A stretch of 64,000 nucleotides of DNA from SZAS-103 sp038226665 (lineage in GTDB: Bacteria > Pseudomonadota > Gammaproteobacteria > Xanthomonadales > Xanthomonadaceae): assembly GCA_038226665.1 (NCBI GenBank), contig JBBRQI010000003.1, positions 114,176-178,175 of the forward strand. Direction: 5' to 3'. The translations under genes and the position numbers were made by a program. Below, piece by piece: positions 8,785-17,878 of the stretch. The notes beneath the pieces were generated by a model. The model was not told where the DNA came from, ran no database searches, and saw nothing but the letters and a program-made list of their open reading frames with translations. Position 1 is the first letter of the stretch. Each line of letters opens with the position of its first letter.

Positions 8785-9210
8785 TCAGCGCGGACAGAGC
8801 TCGGTAGAACTGAAGAAGTACGCGATCTCGTTGGCAGCGTTCTCAAGCGAATCCGAACCATGCACCGCATTGGCGTCGATCGAAGTCGCGAAGTCGGCGC
8901 GGATCGTGCCCTTTGCTGCTTCCTTCGGGTTGGTTGCGCCCATCAGGTCGCGATTCTTGAGGACAGCGCCATCGCCCTCAAGTGCCTGGATCATCACCGG
9001 GCCGGAGATCATGAACTCAACCAGCGCCTTGAAGAACGGACGTTCGCGATGCACCGCGTAAAAGCCCTCGGCTTCGATACGCGACAGGTGCTTCAACTTG
9101 GCGGCAACGACCTTCAGGCCGTTCTTCTCGAAGCGCGAATAGATTTCACCGATGACGTTCTTGGCGACGGCGTCGGGCTTGATGATCGAAAGAGTGCGCT
9201 CCAGCGCCAT
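8785..9210 (-). CDS. ndk: Nucleoside-diphosphate kinase
   Basis: 141 residues, the canonical size, from ATG 9208-9210 with a GGAG ribosome-binding site about 8 nt upstream; a longer frame upstream lacks family similarity. Ndk transfers the terminal phosphate of ATP to other nucleoside diphosphates through a phosphohistidine. The catalytic His117 lies in NAVHGSD, and the N-terminal ERTLSIIKPDAV is typical. It heads the minus-strand series ndk-rlmN-pilW-rodZ and is divergent from the tetR gene across 267 nt. Confidence 0.97.
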   Translation of the reverse strand: MALERTLSIIKPDAVAKNVIGEIYSRFEKNGLKVVAAKLKHLSRIEAEGFYAVHRERPFFKALVEFMISGPVMIQALEGDGAVLKNRDLMGATNPKEAAKGTIRADFATSIDANAVHGSDSLENAANEIAYFFSSTELCPR

Positions 9211-9419
9211 GCAATGCTCCAGAAAGTTGATGTCGAACAAGGGATTTGTGATGATTTTGGTGGTACGGACACCCAACGGCCACGCACTGTGTTCCAAGCC
9301 TGAAGAATACCATGATTGCCCGGCGCGACACGGGGTTGCGATGCATTTCGCATGATCGATTGATGCATTGCACGTCGGTTCAGGCATGCGATCGCTTGCG
9401 GTTTGTTGCAATCGGGCGA

Positions 9420-9461
9420 TTGACGCGAATTGCAGTTGCGCCTACGATAAAACGGTCGTTT
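9420..9461 (+). promoter_or_regulatory. Sigma-70 promoter with overlapping palindrome before the tetR gene
   Basis: A TTGACG box (9420-9425) and a TACGAT box (9443-9448) are separated by exactly 17 nt. The inverted repeat AAACG-GT-CGTTT (9450-9461) falls at the expected transcription start. A dimeric repressor bound there would block its own promoter, so autoregulation by the TetR protein encoded next is a reasonable inference. Nothing in the sequence shows which protein binds. Confidence 0.6.
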
Positions 9462-9477
9462 GAATCGAGTGTTCTCC

Positions 9478-10101
9478 GTGTCCACGACCATTCATTTCTC
9501 CACCAAGGAGCGCATCCTCAGTGCTGCCGAAGATCTGTTCGCGCAGTACGGTTTCGCCGGAACGTCGCTGCGCCAGGTAACCACCCACGCCGAGGTCAAT
9601 ATCGCGGCAGTGAACTACCACTTCGGATCGAAGGACAACCTCGTCAACGAGGTGTTCCGACGTCGGCTCGACGAACTCAGCGACAAACGCCTGGCCGCCT
9701 TGCGAGCAACACTTCGCGACGATCCGGGCAAGCTCGAGGCAATCCTTGCAGCTTTCATTGAGCCTGCCCTTGCGCTGACCCTGGATCGGCAGGGCGGGTC
9801 GGCTTTCGTGCGCGTGCTGGCGCGTGCCTATGCCGAGAAGAACGAACGCCTGCGCAAATTCCTGTCCGATAACTACGGGCATGTTCTGCGGGAGTTCTCG
9901 AAAGCGATTGCGGCCTGCCTGCCTGGAGTCGGCAAGGAAGAACTCTATTGGCGCCTCGATTTCACTGCTGGCGCCCTGACCTATGCAATGGCCGATTTCG
10001 GGCTGATCAGGCGCCCTGCTGCCATGACCGAGAAGGCACACTGCCAGCGTGCCGCATCGGCCTTGATTCGCTTCGCATCAGCTGGCCTGCGCGCAGAATA
10101 A
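9478..10101 (+). CDS. TetR-family transcriptional regulator, probable fatty-acid oxidation regulator
   Basis: 207 residues from GTG 9478. An alternative TTG at 9460 adds six residues but lies inside the palindrome and too close to the promoter -10 box. The N-terminal helix-turn-helix (STKERILSAAEDLFAQYGF...) is typical, and the C-terminal half (RQGGSAFVRVLARAYAEKN...) is a ligand-binding domain resembling those of PsrA-like regulators. It lies 46 nt upstream of, and in the same direction as, the fadN/fadA pair, so control of beta-oxidation genes, probably by acyl-CoA or fatty acid, is the likely role. The ligand is inferred only from the context. Confidence 0.8.
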   Translation: MSTTIHFSTKERILSAAEDLFAQYGFAGTSLRQVTTHAEVNIAAVNYHFGSKDNLVNEVFRRRLDELSDKRLAALRATLRDDPGKLEAILAAFIEPALALTLDRQGGSAFVRVLARAYAEKNERLRKFLSDNYGHVLREFSKAIAACLPGVGKEELYWRLDFTAGALTYAMADFGLIRRPAAMTEKAHCQRAASALIRFASAGLRAE

Positions 10102-10147
10102 GCGCTTCGATATAAATATTTTCATTTAAAACAATCGAGTAAAAGAC

Positions 10148-12520
10148 ATGCTTAAGAAATTACTTGTACGTCGTGTCGCTGTCCTCGGCGCGGGCGTGAT
10201 GGGGGCGCAGATCGCCGCCCATCTAGCCAATGCCGGTGTGGACGTCCTGTTGTACGACCTTCCAGCCATGCAGGGCGACCCGAACGGCATCGTCCTCAAG
10301 GCGATCGCCAACCTCACCAAGCTGTCGCCTGCCCCGTTGGCGGCGAAGGATCGCGCTGCGGCTATCGTCCCGGCGAACTACGACCAGCATCTGCACTTGC
10401 TGCAGGGCTGCGACCTGATCGTCGAAGCCATCGCCGAGCGACTGGCTTGGAAAAAGGATCTCTACGCGAAGATCGCGCGACATGTCGCGCCGACCGCAAT
10501 TCTGGCGTCCAACACCTCCGGCCTGTCGATCAATGCGTTGACCGATGTACTGGACGAAGTCCTGCACGAACGCTTCTGCGGTCTGCATTTCTTCAACCCG
10601 CCGCGCTACATGCATCTCGCGGAGTTGATACCTTGCAGGAAGACTTCTCCGGAAGTGCTTGATGCACTCGAGACCTTCCTGACCTCGACGCTGGGAAAAG
10701 GCGTCGTCCGCGCCAAGGACACGCCGAACTTCATCGGCAACCGGATCGGCGTGTTCTCGATGCTCTCGACGATGCATCACACGGCAGCATTCGGCCTCGG
10801 CTTCGACACCGTGGACGCATTGACCGGCCCTGCGATCGGTCGCCCGAAGTCCGCGACCTACCGGACCGCCGACGTGGTCGGGCTCGACACCATGGCTCAC
10901 GTCATCCAGACCATGGCAGACACCCTGCCCGACGATCGGTGGCACAAGTACTTCGCGGTGCCGGACTTGCTGAAGGCGCTGATCGCCCAGGGCGCGCTCG
11001 GCCAGAAGACCGGCGCGGGCATCTACCGCAAGCTTGGCAAGGACATCCAGGTTCTCGACGTTGCGACCAGGGATTATCGCCTCAGCGATGGCGAGGTTAT
11101 GCCTGAGGTAGCCGAATTGTTGAAGATTCGCAATCCGGCTGAAAAATTCGCGGCGCTACGCGCATCCGCGCATCCCCAGGCGCAATTTGTATGGGCGATC
11201 TTCCGCGACCTGTTCCATTACAGCGCCTACCATCTTGCCTCGATCGCAGACACTGCACGCGACGTCGACTTCGCGATCCGCTGGGGCTACGGCTGGAAGC
11301 TTGGTCCGTTCGAGACCTGGCAGGCGGCAGGCTGGAAGCAGGTCGCCAACTGGATCGCCGAGGACATCGTCGCCGGCAAGACGATGTCGAATGCGCCACT
11401 GCCCGCGTGGACGCTCGACGGCCGCGATGGCGTCCATGGCATGGATGGCAGCTTCAGCCCTGCGCGGAACGCGTCGCTATCGCGTTCATCCCTGCCCGTC
11501 TACAAGCGCCAGCGCTTTCCTGATCCACTGCTCGGCGAACATTTCAACCAAGGCGAAACGGTGTTCGAAACCGATGCCGTGCGCATGTGGCACGATGGCG
11601 ATGGTGTCGCCGTGGTCGGCTTCAAGACCAAGATGCACACCGTCAACGACGGCGTGCTCGATGGATTGCAGAAGGCAGTCGCCACCGCCGAACAGGATTT
11701 CGACGGCCTCGTGATTTGGCAGGACAGCGAACCGTTCTCGGCTGGTGCCGACCTGAAAGGCGCGATGGGATTGTTGCAGGCTGGCAAGGTCGCCGATTTC
11801 GACGCGATGATCGCAACCTTCCAGGCCACCAGCATGCGCCTGAAGTATGCGCAGGTGCCGGTGGTCGCAGCAGTGCGTGGCATGGCGCTCGGCGGCGGCT
11901 GCGAGTTCCAGATGCATTCCGCGCGCACGGTCGCTGCGCTGGAAAGCTATATCGGTCTCGTCGAGGCTGGTGTCGGTCTGTTGCCGGGTGGCGGCGGCCT
12001 CAAGGAAATCGCTACGCGCGTCGGATTGTCGGTCGGCCATGGCGGGGATGTCTTCGCCGGCCTGAAGCCGTATTTCGAAGCCGTCGCGATGGGCAAGGTG
12101 TCGACTTCGGCGATGGAAGCCAAGGAACTTGGACTACTGCGCAAGGACGACGTGGTCGTCTTCAATGCCTTCGAATTGTTGTACGTCGCGAAGCAGCAGG
12201 CGCGCGCCCTGGCCGAATCCGGCTATCGCCCACCATTGCCCGCGCGACAGATTCCAGTCGCCGGCGACGTCGGCATCGCGACGTTCAAGATGATGCTGGT
12301 CAACATGCTTGAGGGTCGCTTCATCTCGGAACACGACTATGTAGTTTCGACCCGCATCGCGACTGTTCTGTGTGGCGGCGAAATCGATCGAGGCTCACTG
12401 GTCGACGAGGACTGGTTGATCAAACTCGAACGCGAACACTTCGTCGCCCTCGCACAGATGCCAAAAACGCAGGCGCGCATCATGCATACGCTCACCACCG
12501 GCAAGCCGCTCAGGAACTGA
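10148..12520 (+). CDS. fadN: 3-hydroxyacyl-CoA dehydrogenase / enoyl-CoA hydratase (FadN-type order)
   Basis: 790 residues. The NAD-binding dehydrogenase half comes first (Rossmann loop GAGVMGAQIAAH from residue 14; HFFNPPRYMHLAELI in the catalytic region). An enoyl-CoA hydratase domain follows from about residue 470, with oxyanion segment ALGGGCEFQMHSAR and EAGVGLLPGGGG. This is the reverse of the order in E. coli FadB and matches Bacillus FadN (about 789 residues). It performs hydration and NAD-dependent oxidation in fatty-acid beta-oxidation. fadA follows 4 nt later. The 46-nt leader is AT-rich (contains TATAAAT) and may hold a second promoter. Confidence 0.92.
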   Translation: MLKKLLVRRVAVLGAGVMGAQIAAHLANAGVDVLLYDLPAMQGDPNGIVLKAIANLTKLSPAPLAAKDRAAAIVPANYDQHLHLLQGCDLIVEAIAERLAWKKDLYAKIARHVAPTAILASNTSGLSINALTDVLDEVLHERFCGLHFFNPPRYMHLAELIPCRKTSPEVLDALETFLTSTLGKGVVRAKDTPNFIGNRIGVFSMLSTMHHTAAFGLGFDTVDALTGPAIGRPKSATYRTADVVGLDTMAHVIQTMADTLPDDRWHKYFAVPDLLKALIAQGALGQKTGAGIYRKLGKDIQVLDVATRDYRLSDGEVMPEVAELLKIRNPAEKFAALRASAHPQAQFVWAIFRDLFHYSAYHLASIADTARDVDFAIRWGYGWKLGPFETWQAAGWKQVANWIAEDIVAGKTMSNAPLPAWTLDGRDGVHGMDGSFSPARNASLSRSSLPVYKRQRFPDPLLGEHFNQGETVFETDAVRMWHDGDGVAVVGFKTKMHTVNDGVLDGLQKAVATAEQDFDGLVIWQDSEPFSAGADLKGAMGLLQAGKVADFDAMIATFQATSMRLKYAQVPVVAAVRGMALGGGCEFQMHSARTVAALESYIGLVEAGVGLLPGGGGLKEIATRVGLSVGHGGDVFAGLKPYFEAVAMGKVSTSAMEAKELGLLRKDDVVVFNAFELLYVAKQQARALAESGYRPPLPARQIPVAGDVGIATFKMMLVNMLEGRFISEHDYVVSTRIATVLCGGEIDRGSLVDEDWLIKLEREHFVALAQMPKTQARIMHTLTTGKPLRN

Positions 12521-12524
12521 TGCC

Positions 12525-13724
12525 ATGACCAAACAAATTCAGGATGCCTATATCGTCGCTGCGACCCGCACCCCGGTCGGCAAGGCGCCGCGCGGCGTGT
12601 TTCGCAACACGCGTCCCGACGAAATGCTTGCCCACGTCCTGCGCGCGGTCGTCGCGCAGACGCCGGGCATCGATGCGACGCAGATCGGCGACATCATCAT
12701 CGGCTGTGCCATGCCCGAAGGCGAGCAAGGCATGAACGTCGCTCGCATTGGTGCGTTGCTTGCGGGACTGCCGAATTCTGTCGCCGCGCAGACCATCAAC
12801 CGCTTCTGTTCGTCAGGCCTGCAGGCCGTCGCGCTTGCTGCCGATCGCATTCGTCTTGGCGAAGCCGACCTGATGCTCGCCGGCGGCACCGAATCGATGT
12901 CCATGGTTCCGATGATGGGCAACAAGGTCGCGATGAGCCCGAAGGTGTTCAGCGACGATCATGTGAACATCGCCTATGGGATGGGCATCACCGCCGAGAA
13001 GGTCGCGGAGGAATGGAAAGTCTCGCGCGCCGACCAGGATGCGTTCGCGCTGGCCTCGCATCAGAAAGCGATGGCCGCGATCGCCGCGGGCGAGTTCAAG
13101 GGCGAGATAACTCCGTACGATGTCGTCTCGCGCGTGCCCGATCTGGGCGAGGCAAACGTGATCCGCATTCGCGAAGCGATGATCGACACCGATGAAGGCC
13201 CGCGTCCCGACACCACGCTCGATGGCCTCGCCAAACTGCGCGCCGTGTTCCGCAATGGCGGCAGCGTGACAGCCGGCAACTCATCGCAGATGTCGGACGG
13301 CGCGGCTGCGGTGCTGCTCGCATCCGAATCCGCGATCAAGCAATACGGCCTCACTCCCCTCGCCCGCTTCGTCGGTTACTCGGTTGCCGGCGTGCGTCCG
13401 GAAGTGATGGGAATCGGCCCGATCGCCGCGATCCCGAAAGCGCTCGCGCAGGCAGGTTTGACCAAGGACCAGATCGACTGGATCGAACTCAACGAAGCCT
13501 TTGCCGCGCAGGCGCTCGCGGTGATCCGCGATGTCGGCCTCGACCCGGACAAGGTCAATCCGCTTGGCGGCGCGATCGCACTCGGCCACCCTCTCGGCGC
13601 AACCGGCGCGATCCGCACCGCGACCATCGTGCACGGCATGCGGCGTCGCAAAATGAAGTACGGCCTGGTCACGATGTGCATCGGCACCGGCATGGGCGCG
13701 GCGGGGATTTTCGAAGCCCTGTAA
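12525..13724 (+). CDS. fadA: Acetyl-CoA C-acyltransferase (3-ketoacyl-CoA thiolase)
   Basis: 399 residues, full thiolase length. The acyl-accepting cysteine is Cys95 (NRFCSSGLQA), the catalytic His is in GHPLGATGA, and the second cysteine is in CIGTGMGAAG near the C-terminus. It cleaves 3-ketoacyl-CoA with CoA, completing each beta-oxidation round after FadN. Only 4 nt separate it from fadN, so the two are one transcription unit, ending at the shared hairpin at 13967-13994. Confidence 0.96.
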   Translation: MTKQIQDAYIVAATRTPVGKAPRGVFRNTRPDEMLAHVLRAVVAQTPGIDATQIGDIIIGCAMPEGEQGMNVARIGALLAGLPNSVAAQTINRFCSSGLQAVALAADRIRLGEADLMLAGGTESMSMVPMMGNKVAMSPKVFSDDHVNIAYGMGITAEKVAEEWKVSRADQDAFALASHQKAMAAIAAGEFKGEITPYDVVSRVPDLGEANVIRIREAMIDTDEGPRPDTTLDGLAKLRAVFRNGGSVTAGNSSQMSDGAAAVLLASESAIKQYGLTPLARFVGYSVAGVRPEVMGIGPIAAIPKALAQAGLTKDQIDWIELNEAFAAQALAVIRDVGLDPDKVNPLGGAIALGHPLGATGAIRTATIVHGMRRRKMKYGLVTMCIGTGMGAAGIFEAL

Positions 13725-13797
13725 CGCTGCCTGTTACAGTTTTTCCGCGCAGGATGCATCGGCCTTGGCGAGTAGCTGCGTGTCGCGGGCTGCCAAG

Positions 13798-13941
13798 GGC
13801 CTTTATTTCAACTTCGGCCTGCAGTGGGACGTGCGCAAGGGTTTCAAGCTTGCGGCCGTTTACAAGAACGACGACTTGAAGGACAAATCGAACGACCAGA
13901 AGACCGAGGAATTCGGCATTTTCGGCGATCTTTCCTTCTGA
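13798..13941 (+). pseudogene. C-terminal remnant of an outer-membrane beta-barrel protein
   Basis: The frame ending at TGA 13939-13941 encodes GLYFNFGLQWDVRKGF, then LAAVYKNDD, and ends in EFGIFGDLSF. Alternating hydrophobic residues and a terminal phenylalanine are the hallmark of the last strands of a porin-like barrel recognised by BamA. The frame is open back to fadA, but the upstream part (13723-13797) does not look like barrel sequence, and there is no plausible start codon or signal peptide. I therefore read it as the stump of a deleted gene. The protein family cannot be named from 47 residues. Confidence 0.55.
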
Positions 13942-13966
13942 CCGCGATCACACGAAACGCGACACT

Positions 13967-13994
13967 AAACGGCAGGCTTCCGCCTGCCGTTTTT
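13967..13994. terminator. Intrinsic terminator between fadA and galU
   Basis: ACGGCAGGC (13969-13977) pairs perfectly with GCCTGCCGT (13982-13990) around a TTCC loop. Flanking A and T bases extend the stem and give a T-run on the plus strand (13990-13994). An A-run on the other side (13967-13969) gives a shorter T-run for galU. It probably terminates the convergent fad and galU transcripts from both sides. Confidence 0.85.
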
Positions 13995-13996
13995 AT

Positions 13997-14920
13997 TTAC
14001 GGCGAGTCTTCGACGCCAAGCTCGTCGAGCGCGGCCTGCATCGAATTGCGAACCGTATCACTCAGTATTTCGTGGTCGAGCGCGAAACGGATGGTCGCCT
14101 CGATCAGTCCGATGTGGGTACCGCAATCAAAACGCGTGCCCTTGAATCGGTACGCGTTGACCGTCTGTTCCGACAACAGTGCGGCGATCGCATCGGTGAG
14201 CTGGATCTCGCCGCCCTTGCCGGGCTTCGTCGTTCCAAGCAGTTCGAAGATGCGCGGGTCGAGGATGTAACGTCCTACCACCGCCAGCGTGCTCGGTGCG
14301 GTTTCGGGATCGGGCTTTTCGACGATCGCCGAAATCCGGCCGCTACGACCATGAAACGCTTCGGTTGCGACGATGCCATAGCTCGCGGTCTGCTCCCGCG
14401 GAACCTGTTGCACGGCGATCACGCTGCAACCGTCCTGCTCGGCGAGATCAGCCATCTGCGCCAGCGCACCGGGGCCGCGGTTCCAGATCAGATCGTCCGG
14501 CAACATGACGGCGAACGGTTCATCACCGATCACCGCTTTCGCGCACAGCACTGCGTGGCCAAGGCCAAGCGCTTCGGTCTGGGTGACGAAAACTGCGCTG
14601 ACGCCGGCGGGCAACACGTTGCGCACGAGTTGCAACAATTCGGTCTTGCCCGATTTCTCGAGGCGGTGCTCGAGTTCGTAGGCCTTGTCGAAATAATCCG
14701 CGACCGCATGCTTGTATCGGTTGGTGACGAACACCAGCGTGTCGCATCCGGCTTCGATCGCCTCATCGACCGCGTACTGGATCAGCGGCTTGTCGATGAT
14801 CGGCAGCATTTCCTTCGGGACAGTCTTGGTTGCCGGCAGGAACCGGGTACCAAGTCCGGCGACAGGGAAAACCGCCTTGCGGATGCGTCGCGATGCGGAA
14901 ATCGGCGATGTCGAATTCAT
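13997..14920 (-). CDS. galU: UTP-glucose-1-phosphate uridylyltransferase
   Basis: 307 residues from ATG 14918-14920; the longer frame upstream adds 51 non-homologous residues. The nucleotidyltransferase start AVFPVAGLGTRFLPATK with KTVPKEMLPI is diagnostic, and VMLPDDLI, EKP and the GGEIQLTDAI segment follow. GalU makes UDP-glucose for lipopolysaccharide, exopolysaccharide and trehalose pathways. Its start overlaps the stop of the upstream epimerase gene by 4 nt, so surface-sugar genes are coupled here. Confidence 0.96.
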   Translation of the reverse strand: MNSTSPISASRRIRKAVFPVAGLGTRFLPATKTVPKEMLPIIDKPLIQYAVDEAIEAGCDTLVFVTNRYKHAVADYFDKAYELEHRLEKSGKTELLQLVRNVLPAGVSAVFVTQTEALGLGHAVLCAKAVIGDEPFAVMLPDDLIWNRGPGALAQMADLAEQDGCSVIAVQQVPREQTASYGIVATEAFHGRSGRISAIVEKPDPETAPSTLAVVGRYILDPRIFELLGTTKPGKGGEIQLTDAIAALLSEQTVNAYRFKGTRFDCGTHIGLIEATIRFALDHEILSDTVRNSMQAALDELGVEDSP

Positions 14921-16878
14921 GAAGCGTAACTCCGTCGGCCGACCGGCAGCTGCACGACCACAGCGCCATCGGCTGGTTTGTATTCTGGTACCGCTTCGCG
15001 CAATTGGCGGTGTAGGCGCGGTATGTCGTAATCGGAAACCGCCACGCGCATCGCAGTGAGCATGCGCCGGCAATTCGGGGCATCCACGCGTCGCGACTCG
15101 GCCCGGAGGATTTTCGGGTGCGCGGTCAACCGGTTGTTCTCGTCGGAATGGTAAAGACTCTCATGGACTTTCTCGCCCGAACGCAACCCTGTATACACAA
15201 TCTGCACATCGCGTCCTGGCACCTTGCCTGCGAGTCGGATCATCTGTTCCGCAAGTATCCGGATCGGCACGGGTTCGCCCATGTCGAGCGTGAAAATCGC
15301 ATTGTCGCCACCGATCGCGGCTGCTTGCAGGATGAGTTGGCAAGCTTCGGGGATCGTCATGAAGTAGCGGCTGACCTCCGGGTGCGTCACAGTGACCGGA
15401 CCACCCCGGCGAATCTGTTCGCGAAACACCGGCACGACACTGCCTGCGGAATCGAGCACGTTTCCGAACCGCACGATTGCGATGCGCGTCCTTTCATGTG
15501 AACTGATCGCCTGGCAAGCCATCTCCGCAAGGCGCTTGCTTGCACCGAGCACGTTCGCGGGATCGACGGCCTTGTCGGTCGAGATCAACAGGAAGATGTC
15601 AACGCCCGCCGCAACGCTGGCCTCGGCGACGGTTTGCGTGGCCAGCACGTTGTTGCGCACCGCTTCGCGAACCTGTTCTTCGAGCACTGGCACTTGCTTG
15701 TATGCAGCGGCATGCAGGACGGCCTGCGCCCTGCCCAGCCGCAATGCATGGGCGATCACGGCGGGGTCGCCGCAATTACCGAGCACGCAATGCACCTGCA
15801 GCGCCGGCGCGCGGTTGCGCAGATCCTCGTGGATCGTGATCAACGCAAGTTCGGACTGCTCGACCAGTGTGAGCGAACCCGCCCCCAACTCGGCAAGCTG
15901 CCTGCACAACTCCGAGCCGATCGAACCGCCGGCTCCCGTCACGAGAACCGATCGACCGCCCAGCCACGACCGCATTGCATTCCAGTCGGGCGCGACGGGC
16001 TCGCGTCCGAGCAAATCCTCGATCGCGACTTCCTTCAAATCGCCAAGGGCAGCACGCCCTTCCAGCACATCGCTCAGGCGCGGCACGGTGCGGAACGGCA
16101 GTCCGGTTTCGTCGCACAGCGCGACCGCGCGTTGCATCTGCATCGTATCCGCGCTCGGGATCGCAATCACGATCAATTCCACCACGGTCTCGCGGGCGAG
16201 TCTCGGCAGTTCGTCGAATACGCCAAGCACGGGAATGCCGTGCAGTTTCGCGCCGCGCAAGCGCACGTCGTCGTCGAGGAAACCGACGGCGTGATAGCGG
16301 CCATGGCGACCCAGATCGCGGACGAGCGTCTCGCCGGCGCGGCCGGCGCCGAGGATCAGGACACGCGATGGCGTATCGTGCGAAGCGAACATGTCGCGCC
16401 TGTCCTTCCAGGCGTGATACAGCAGGCGCGGTCCGGCGAGCAGCACCACGAGCACGATCGGGTACAGCGTGAGGGTCGAGCGTGGCACCAATTCGAGGCG
16501 ATTGACGAGGAACAGGCAGAAAGCGATTGCAAGCAATCCAAATGCGCTCGCCTTGGCGATGTTGATGAGATCCGGCAGGCTCGCAAATCGCCAGAGACTA
16601 CGGTACAGGCCGGCCTGCCAGAAGATCGCACCCTGCGCAGCCAGCACGATGGCGACCACCGGCGAGAACAGCAGAACCTCGACATGTCCCGGCACGAAGC
16701 GGTAACGCAGTACGGTCAGCCCGACCCAACAGACCCAGACCATGCCGAGATCGTGCAGGACGATCAGCGTGCGCGGAAGCAGGCTTGATGCGCGTCGATT
16801 GATGCGCGCGATCAGCGACGGTGTCTTGCGGCCTTCCAAAGACGATTCCTTGACCAAAGCCAGCAAAGGGATGCGCAT
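14917..16878 (-). CDS. Membrane nucleoside-diphosphate-sugar epimerase/dehydratase (CapD/WbpM-type)
   Basis: 653 residues from ATG 16876-16878. Four to five membrane helices occupy residues about 35-155. A CoA-binding-like Rossmann domain follows (LILGAGRAGETLVRDL, from about 174), then the extended SDR catalytic domain (VLVTGAGGSIGSE, 312-323; STDKAVDPANVLGASKR). Proteins of this type act as UDP-GlcNAc C4/C6 dehydratases in O-antigen or capsule synthesis. The start overlaps the transferase gene by 67 nt, which is long; a later TTG start is possible but the hydrophobic N-terminus supports this reading. It is coupled to galU. Confidence 0.88.
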   Translation of the reverse strand: MRIPLLALVKESSLEGRKTPSLIARINRRASSLLPRTLIVLHDLGMVWVCWVGLTVLRYRFVPGHVEVLLFSPVVAIVLAAQGAIFWQAGLYRSLWRFASLPDLINIAKASAFGLLAIAFCLFLVNRLELVPRSTLTLYPIVLVVLLAGPRLLYHAWKDRRDMFASHDTPSRVLILGAGRAGETLVRDLGRHGRYHAVGFLDDDVRLRGAKLHGIPVLGVFDELPRLARETVVELIVIAIPSADTMQMQRAVALCDETGLPFRTVPRLSDVLEGRAALGDLKEVAIEDLLGREPVAPDWNAMRSWLGGRSVLVTGAGGSIGSELCRQLAELGAGSLTLVEQSELALITIHEDLRNRAPALQVHCVLGNCGDPAVIAHALRLGRAQAVLHAAAYKQVPVLEEQVREAVRNNVLATQTVAEASVAAGVDIFLLISTDKAVDPANVLGASKRLAEMACQAISSHERTRIAIVRFGNVLDSAGSVVPVFREQIRRGGPVTVTHPEVSRYFMTIPEACQLILQAAAIGGDNAIFTLDMGEPVPIRILAEQMIRLAGKVPGRDVQIVYTGLRSGEKVHESLYHSDENNRLTAHPKILRAESRRVDAPNCRRMLTAMRVAVSDYDIPRLHRQLREAVPEYKPADGAVVVQLPVGRRSYAS

Positions 16879-17867
16879 GATACCGTGCCAAGACTGACCA
16901 ATCCCGCAACGGTCGGGCGGCATCGCGCCAATGCGATCGCGAGCACGCCCGCTGCAAGCGTCCACGACGCGTAACAACCCGTGACTTGCGCATGCGTATA
17001 TCCGCTGCGCACCAGCCATTGGTAGAGATGTTCGCGATGCGGTCGCCACCAGGCCTTGCCGCGCAGCATGCGCGACAACAAGGTCATCCCGGCATCGACC
17101 AGGAAGGCTGATACCAGTAACATCGCGAGCGGCCACGGCAATCGACCAGCGACGACGGCGCTCAATAGCAGAGAAGCGACCACGAACCCGAGCGCGCCGC
17201 TGCCGACATCGCCAAGGAAGACCCGTGCGTGCGGAATGTTGAACGGCAGGAATCCAAGCGTCGCCGCGATCAGCAACAGTCCGAGCCACCACCACGCACC
17301 AACCAGCCAACCTCCTGCGAACGTGCCGCCGACAAGCAGAATGATTGCAACCAGTCCGGCCTGGCTCGCGGCGATCCCATCGATGCCGTCCATGAAATTC
17401 CACGCATTGACGAGCCCGGCAACAACGAGCGTGCTGAACCCGGCCACGATGCATTGCTGCAGCCCATGCGGCATGCCCATCAGTGCGACGCCGAGCGCCA
17501 GCGCTGCGGCAAAGTGCACGATCAACCGCAACCATGCGGGGGTCGGACGGTGATCGTCGAACCAACCAATGGCCGCGACGAAAGCCAAGCCGACCAGGAA
17601 CACAATGAGGCCGACGCGTGGGTGCGGATCGGTCACAACAAGCCATGCGCCGCCCCCGAACATCACCAGCACCGGACCAATGCCACCCCCGCGAGGCGTT
17701 GGCACCGCATGACTGCGGCGCTGGCCAGGATGATCGAGCAAATCACGACGCAACGCGTAATACCGAGCGAGCGCGGTCAATGCGGCAGACGCGCAGATGC
17801 CGCACACAAGCACCAGTAACGGGTACAAGATGCTCGCCTCAGGCCACGCGGTGGTTGCCGGCATCAT
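16812..17867 (-). CDS. WecA/MraY-family undecaprenyl-phosphate glycosyl-1-phosphate transferase
   Basis: About 351 residues from ATG 17865-17867 (a second ATG follows immediately; a longer frame overlaps lapB). Ten or so membrane helices are visible with family signatures: RGGGIG, WFDDHR, the catalytic NAWNFMDGIDGIA, FLGDVGSGALGF and the loop HREHLYQ, which places it with WecA/WbpL-like enzymes that start O-antigen or other lipid-linked glycans. It lies 11 nt after lapB and before the CapD-type gene, forming a polysaccharide initiation set. Confidence 0.88.
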   Translation of the reverse strand: MMPATTAWPEASILYPLLVLVCGICASAALTALARYYALRRDLLDHPGQRRSHAVPTPRGGGIGPVLVMFGGGAWLVVTDPHPRVGLIVFLVGLAFVAAIGWFDDHRPTPAWLRLIVHFAAALALGVALMGMPHGLQQCIVAGFSTLVVAGLVNAWNFMDGIDGIAASQAGLVAIILLVGGTFAGGWLVGAWWWLGLLLIAATLGFLPFNIPHARVFLGDVGSGALGFVVASLLLSAVVAGRLPWPLAMLLVSAFLVDAGMTLLSRMLRGKAWWRPHREHLYQWLVRSGYTHAQVTGCYASWTLAAGVLAIALARCRPTVAGLVSLGTVSCASLCWLWSRNRLWKAARHRR

Positions 17868-17878
17868 CGCTGCACGAA

